In this document: in pieces, positions 60,072 to 64,000 of the stretch
How the letters are laid out: each line of letters starts with the position of its first letter
How positions within the stretch are numbered: the stretch's first letter is position 1
Assembly: GCF_030812875.1 (NCBI RefSeq)
Contig: NZ_JAUSTN010000001.1
Span: 186,001 to 250,000, forward strand
Length of the DNA stretch: 64,000 nucleotides
Direction: 5' to 3'
Source of the DNA: Peptoniphilus_B koenoeneniae
GTDB lineage: Bacteria > Bacillota > Clostridia > Tissierellales > Peptoniphilaceae
Translations under genes and position numbers: made by a program
Notes under the pieces: model-generated
Told to the model about the DNA's origin: nothing
The model's input: the letters and a program-made list of their open reading frames with translations, nothing else
The model's database searches: none

Positions 60072-62210
60072 TCACGCCTTTACTCTATATACATCAAATA
60101 CATGTTTTATTCTTTTTAGCTTATCCATAAGTTTTTCAAGATCAGCTATGGATTTTATTTCAACTCTTATATCTACAATTAAATCTCCGTCTTTTCCTGC
60201 CCTTGCATTTAAAGAATTTAAAACAAGTTTTGAATCATTTATTCTACCTGCAATATCTGCAATAACATTAGGTTTATCCATTGCCTGAGCTTCAATTTCA
60301 GCAGTGTATCTTCCATTTTCAGTGCTGTTCCATGTAACTTCAATTATTCTATTTTTTTCTATATCTTTTAAATTTGTACAATCGGCTCTATGAACGGAAA
60401 CTCCTCTTCCTATTGTAACATAACCTACAATTTTATCTCCAGGAACAGGATTACAACATTTTGCAAAACGAACCTTAACATCATCTAAGCCGTCAACAAC
60501 TATTCCACCTCTCGATTCACGTCTTTCAGTTTGTTGTTGAGGCAAAATTTCATCTAAATCATCTTTGTGGTTTTTCTTATATATATCTACAAGTTTTGTT
60601 GTTACTTGTTTTACAGTTATTGAACCAAAGCCAACTGCTGCATATATATCATCAAGAGTTAAAACATTTAATTTTGATCTTACTTCTTCAAGGGCTTCAT
60701 CTTTCATAAATTCATTTACTCGATATCCAAGACGTTTTGATTCTTTTTCAATCATGTCTCTTCCTCTTTCAATGTTTTTATCTCTATCTTTTACCTTAAA
60801 GTATTGACCTATTTTTTTCCTTGCTTGAGGACTTTTTACAATATTCATCCAATCCATGGAAGGACCTGAATTTGGATTTGTTATTACATCAACAATATTT
60901 CCACTTGTAAGTTTATAAGTTAGGGGAACTATTCTTCCGTTAACCTTTGCTCCTACACAGGTATTTCCCACATCAGAGTGGATTCTATAAGCAAAGTCTA
61001 TTGGAGTTGAACCTTCAGGAAGATTTATAACGTCTCCTCTCGGTGTAAATACAAATACTTCATCAGCAAAAAAATCAATTTTTAATGTTTCCATAAAATC
61101 ATCTGGATCATTAACATCCTTTTGCCATTCCAATAGCTGTCTTAACCAAGTTAAATTTTCATCAAAAGATGTAGATTTATTTGTTCCTGATTTATATTTC
61201 CAGTGAGCTGCAATCCCATATTCAGCCGTTTGATGCATTTCATAAGTTCTTATTTGAACTTCAAATGTTTCGCCATTATCATCAATTACAGTTGTGTGAA
61301 GAGATTGATATTTATTTAGTTTTGGCATGGCAATGTAGTCTTTAAATCTGCCCGGTATAGGCTTGTAAAGGGTGTGTACGGCACCTAAAACTCCATAGCA
61401 ATCCTTTATATCCTCTACTAAAACTCGAACCGCGGAGAGGTCATATATTTCGTCAAAAGATTTTTTCTTAATTATCATCTTTTTATAAATTGAATAAAAA
61501 TTTTTAGGTCTTCCGTGAATATCTGCTTTAATGCCTATTGCTTTTATTGATTTACTTATTTCTTCAATAAGTTTGTTAATAAGGTCTTCTCTTTCATTTC
61601 TTCTCTTGTTGACCATATCAACTAATTTATAATAATTGTCCGGATCCAAATATCTTAAAGATAAATCTTCTAGTTCCCATTTAACCCTGCTCATACCTAA
61701 TCTATCTGCAATAGGAGCATAAATTTCTATAGTTTCAAGAGCCTTTTCATGCTTCTTTTCTTCCGTCATGTACTCAAGAGTTCTCATATTATGAGTTCTA
61801 TCTGCAAGTTTTACAATTATTACACGAATATCCTTAGCCATTGCAAGAACCATTTTTCTTATATTTTCAGCCTGATTTTCTCTTTTGGTTTTATAATTTA
61901 ATTTTTTAAGTTTTGTAACTCCATCCACAAGATTTGCTATTTCTTCGCCGAAGTCATTTTTAATATCCTCAAAAGTTACATCGGTATCTTCTATGGTGTC
62001 ATGTAAAAGCCCTGCAATAATAGTTTGAGTATCCATATTCATATCTGCCAAAATAAGAGCAACATTTAAGGGATGGATAATATAATCTTCTCCAGAATTT
62101 CTCTTTTGGCCTTTATGATGAAATTCAGCCATGTTAAAGGCCTTTGTTATTAAATTAAAATCCGCATTTGGATTATATTCTTTTATTTTATTAATTAATA
62201 CCTCTAACAT
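60072..62210 (-). CDS. relA: Bifunctional (p)ppGpp synthetase/hydrolase (Rel)
   Basis: This long RSH protein (712 residues) makes and degrades ppGpp in the stringent response. Domains in order are HD hydrolase (about 25-180, with HDTIEDTDV), synthetase (about 230-345, with LNKYQSLHTTV), TGS (about 385-445, starting VFVFTPRGDVINLP), a zinc-finger region with KCCNPVPGD, and a C-terminal ACT domain. The intact HD motif implies hydrolase activity. GGAGG precedes the ATG, inside the recJ 3' end. Confidence 0.97.
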   Translation of the reverse strand: MLEVLINKIKEYNPNADFNLITKAFNMAEFHHKGQKRNSGEDYIIHPLNVALILADMNMDTQTIIAGLLHDTIEDTDVTFEDIKNDFGEEIANLVDGVTKLKKLNYKTKRENQAENIRKMVLAMAKDIRVIIVKLADRTHNMRTLEYMTEEKKHEKALETIEIYAPIADRLGMSRVKWELEDLSLRYLDPDNYYKLVDMVNKRRNEREDLINKLIEEISKSIKAIGIKADIHGRPKNFYSIYKKMIIKKKSFDEIYDLSAVRVLVEDIKDCYGVLGAVHTLYKPIPGRFKDYIAMPKLNKYQSLHTTVIDDNGETFEVQIRTYEMHQTAEYGIAAHWKYKSGTNKSTSFDENLTWLRQLLEWQKDVNDPDDFMETLKIDFFADEVFVFTPRGDVINLPEGSTPIDFAYRIHSDVGNTCVGAKVNGRIVPLTYKLTSGNIVDVITNPNSGPSMDWMNIVKSPQARKKIGQYFKVKDRDKNIERGRDMIEKESKRLGYRVNEFMKDEALEEVRSKLNVLTLDDIYAAVGFGSITVKQVTTKLVDIYKKNHKDDLDEILPQQQTERRESRGGIVVDGLDDVKVRFAKCCNPVPGDKIVGYVTIGRGVSVHRADCTNLKDIEKNRIIEVTWNSTENGRYTAEIEAQAMDKPNVIADIAGRINDSKLVLNSLNARAGKDGDLIVDIRVEIKSIADLEKLMDKLKRIKHVFDVYRVKA

Positions 62211-63958
62211 TGTTTCCTCCCGGCTCTAATGCTTTTTATTTTTACTTGCAAATATTTATTTCCATTAAACTCGTTAATATCAAGACTCCCTATTAAATCA
62301 ACAAATATTTTTCTTTTTCCAAGCAATAATTCATCCAATATGGAAGGAGCATAACCTTCCTTTAATTTTTCTTTAAAACTTTTAAAATCGCTGAAATATA
62401 TGGCATCTATATTATTTTCGTCTTGACGTAAACTTAATTTTAATACATTTTGATTTTTTCCAAGTATCTTTATTTTATCTATTATAACACTTTTAAAACC
62501 TAAGACCGGTGCTTCATTTCCGTTTCCAAAGGGCTTTAAGGCATTTATACTCTCAGCAAGATCCATATTTAAATCTTTAATTTTAGCTTGAGCATCTATA
62601 TAGTATTTAGAAAAGAAATCCTCTTTTTTTAAATCAGAATTATTATTTAAATTTTTAATAAATTCCACTAAATTTTCTCTCTCTAAAGACATTCCAGCAG
62701 CCATTTTATGTCCGCCAAATTTTTCCAATAAATATTTTTCATGAGAAATTTTTTCAAACATATTGTATTCTTCTATACTTCTGCCTGAACCTTTTAAAGT
62801 TTCCTTACCAGATAAAACAATAACCGGTCTTTTATACTTTTCTTTTAAACGACCTGCAACAATTCCTGCTACAGATTCATTTAAGTCTTCAGAAAGAAGA
62901 ACTAAAATCGGAAATTTTTTGTCCATCTCATGATTTAAAATAAAATTATCAAGCTCCTTAAAGCCATCATCTGTTAATTCTTGTCTCTTAACATTTAATT
63001 CTCTTAACTCTTTACTTATTTCCTTAGCTTTTTCAAAGTCATTGCAAGTAAAAAGCTCCACAGCTTTAGAGGCATCTGCTAGTCTTCCAGCAGAATTAAT
63101 ACTTGGTCCTAAAATAAAACCTAAATGGTAAACATCTATGGGATCTTTTATTTGGCATGCTCTTATTAGTTCCTTCATTCCCAAATTATCCGAAGAATTG
63201 AGAGCTTGAAGTCCGTATTTTACGAAAATTCTATTTTCTTCAACTATGGGCATAACATCACACACAGTTGCCATTGCAACAAATTGAAGTAAATATCTTT
63301 CCCTTTCCCAATTGATTCCCTTTAATTTATATAAATATGATATAAGTTTAAAAACAACTCCGGCACCGCAAAGATCTCTAAATGGATAGGTGCAATTTTT
63401 TTGTTTAGGATCAACAACAGCTTCTGCATTAGGTAAAATTTCATTAGAATTTTCATCAAGGGGTATCTCATGATGATCTGTAACTATTACTTGAATATCC
63501 TTAGAATTTGCATAATCAACTGCCTCTTTTGCAGCAATTCCATTGTCACAAGTAATAATTAACTTAACCTCTTCATCAAAGCATTCATCAACTATCCTAT
63601 TATTAATTCCATATCCATCATTATATCTGTTAGGAATTTTGTAAATTACATTTCCTCCAAGCTCTTTTAAACCCTCTAATAAAATTGTAGTACTCATGAC
63701 TCCATCAACGTCATAATCGCCTGAAATTGCAATTTTATTTTTTTTAGAAATATGATTTAAAATAATATTTCCAGCCCTGATTAAATCTTTCATAAGTAAA
63801 GGGGTGTTTAAATTTTCATAACTTGGATTTAAAAATTCCTCAACTTTTTTTTCAGTATCAATTCCTCTATTTAATAAAATTTTTTCCACAATAGGATTTA
63901 AATTTAAATTTAAATTTGTTTTATTGCTTTTGTTTTTCTTTATAAGCCACTTTTCCAT
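62204..63958 (-). CDS. recJ: Single-stranded-DNA-specific exonuclease RecJ
   Basis: RecJ is a 5'-3' ssDNA exonuclease in recombination and repair. The 584-residue protein has the DHH phosphoesterase motifs SGDYDVDGVMST (near residue 78), TCDNGIA, TDHHE and a late SAGRLADA, then DHHA1 with FGGHKMAAGMSL and an OB-fold domain. AAGGTGAT lies before the ATG. It overlaps the rel gene start by 7 bases. Confidence 0.96.
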   Translation of the reverse strand: MEKWLIKKNKSNKTNLNLNLNPIVEKILLNRGIDTEKKVEEFLNPSYENLNTPLLMKDLIRAGNIILNHISKKNKIAISGDYDVDGVMSTTILLEGLKELGGNVIYKIPNRYNDGYGINNRIVDECFDEEVKLIITCDNGIAAKEAVDYANSKDIQVIVTDHHEIPLDENSNEILPNAEAVVDPKQKNCTYPFRDLCGAGVVFKLISYLYKLKGINWERERYLLQFVAMATVCDVMPIVEENRIFVKYGLQALNSSDNLGMKELIRACQIKDPIDVYHLGFILGPSINSAGRLADASKAVELFTCNDFEKAKEISKELRELNVKRQELTDDGFKELDNFILNHEMDKKFPILVLLSEDLNESVAGIVAGRLKEKYKRPVIVLSGKETLKGSGRSIEEYNMFEKISHEKYLLEKFGGHKMAAGMSLERENLVEFIKNLNNNSDLKKEDFFSKYYIDAQAKIKDLNMDLAESINALKPFGNGNEAPVLGFKSVIIDKIKILGKNQNVLKLSLRQDENNIDAIYFSDFKSFKEKLKEGYAPSILDELLLGKRKIFVDLIGSLDINEFNGNKYLQVKIKSIRAGRKQC

Positions 63959-63978
63959 TAAATCACCTTAATATTACC

Positions 63979-63987
63979 AGTATAACA
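63979..63987 (-). promoter_or_regulatory. Extended -10 promoter of recJ-rel-dtd operon
   Basis: TGTTATACT on the minus strand lies 20 bases before the recJ ATG. The -35 region runs towards the window edge and is not clear. Confidence 0.5.
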
Positions 63988-64000
63988 TAAGTTAAATTTA

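Noticed and set aside
1..64000. Insertion sequences, prophage, toxin-antitoxin or restriction genes
   Set aside because: No transposase, integrase, phage structural, toxin or restriction/methylase gene was recognised; the window is chromosomal core.

Overview
The window is very AT-rich (about 30% G+C by eye), uses AAGGAGG-type ribosome binding sites and frequent TTG/GTG starts, and encodes Gram-positive housekeeping proteins with no outer-membrane or sporulation genes. Secreted proteins carry copper-amine-oxidase-like wall domains, and rubrerythrin suggests an anaerobe. This fits an anaerobic low-GC Firmicute of the Tissierellia/Peptoniphilaceae type (Parvimonas, Peptoniphilus, Finegoldia, Anaerococcus); the genus is inference. 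Nearly every gene is on the minus strand; ychF, the secreted phosphodiester glycosidase, rqcH and a purine nucleoside phosphorylase are the plus-strand genes. No insertion sequence, prophage, CRISPR array, rRNA or riboswitch was seen, and no gap without a gene exceeds about 220 bases.

Read from the right-hand end in the direction of transcription: recJ, rel, dtd and an MBL hydrolase (63958-58981). Next is a divergent nucleoside-metabolism locus: a phosphorylase on plus, and an MtnA-like isomerase, an HD nucleotidase-like protein and a flavoprotein on minus. Then comes a tightly overlapping operon miaB-mutS-mutL-miaA-ynbB-nitroreductase-yabN-like (54890-45551), followed by hup, rpmE, DUF1385, prmC, prfA, rubrerythrin and a YerC-type regulator. 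The middle holds rqcH, a two-component system and the secreted glycosidase (40763-33897).

From 33799 to 17933 one long minus-strand run encodes HAD phosphatase, rbgA, rnhB, yraN, comM, dprA, topA, then type IV pilus genes (pilB, pilC, pilin, prepilin peptidase, a PilM/PilN-like protein), an AIR-synthase-like protein, a wall amidase and an RNase PH/RdgB fusion, ending near tRNA-His. comM and dprA beside the pilus motor suggest a DNA-uptake pilus. After ychF, the left third holds an ABC transporter whose ATPase is degenerate, an ECF-sigma operon, pyrFE, a glycosylase, a racemase, the ECF vitamin-transporter core, truA, glpK, a DUF4153/PII-like pair, and at the left edge more pilus genes (PilO-like protein and two prepilins) led by an SGNH hydrolase. 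The two pilus clusters are about 20 kb apart and look complementary.

I see no wholly new defence or mobile system. The points most worth follow-up are the ABC ATPase lacking its catalytic residues, the split pilus/competence locus with unusual partners, and the MtnA-like/PNP/HD-nucleotidase locus whose motifs do not fit standard methionine salvage.
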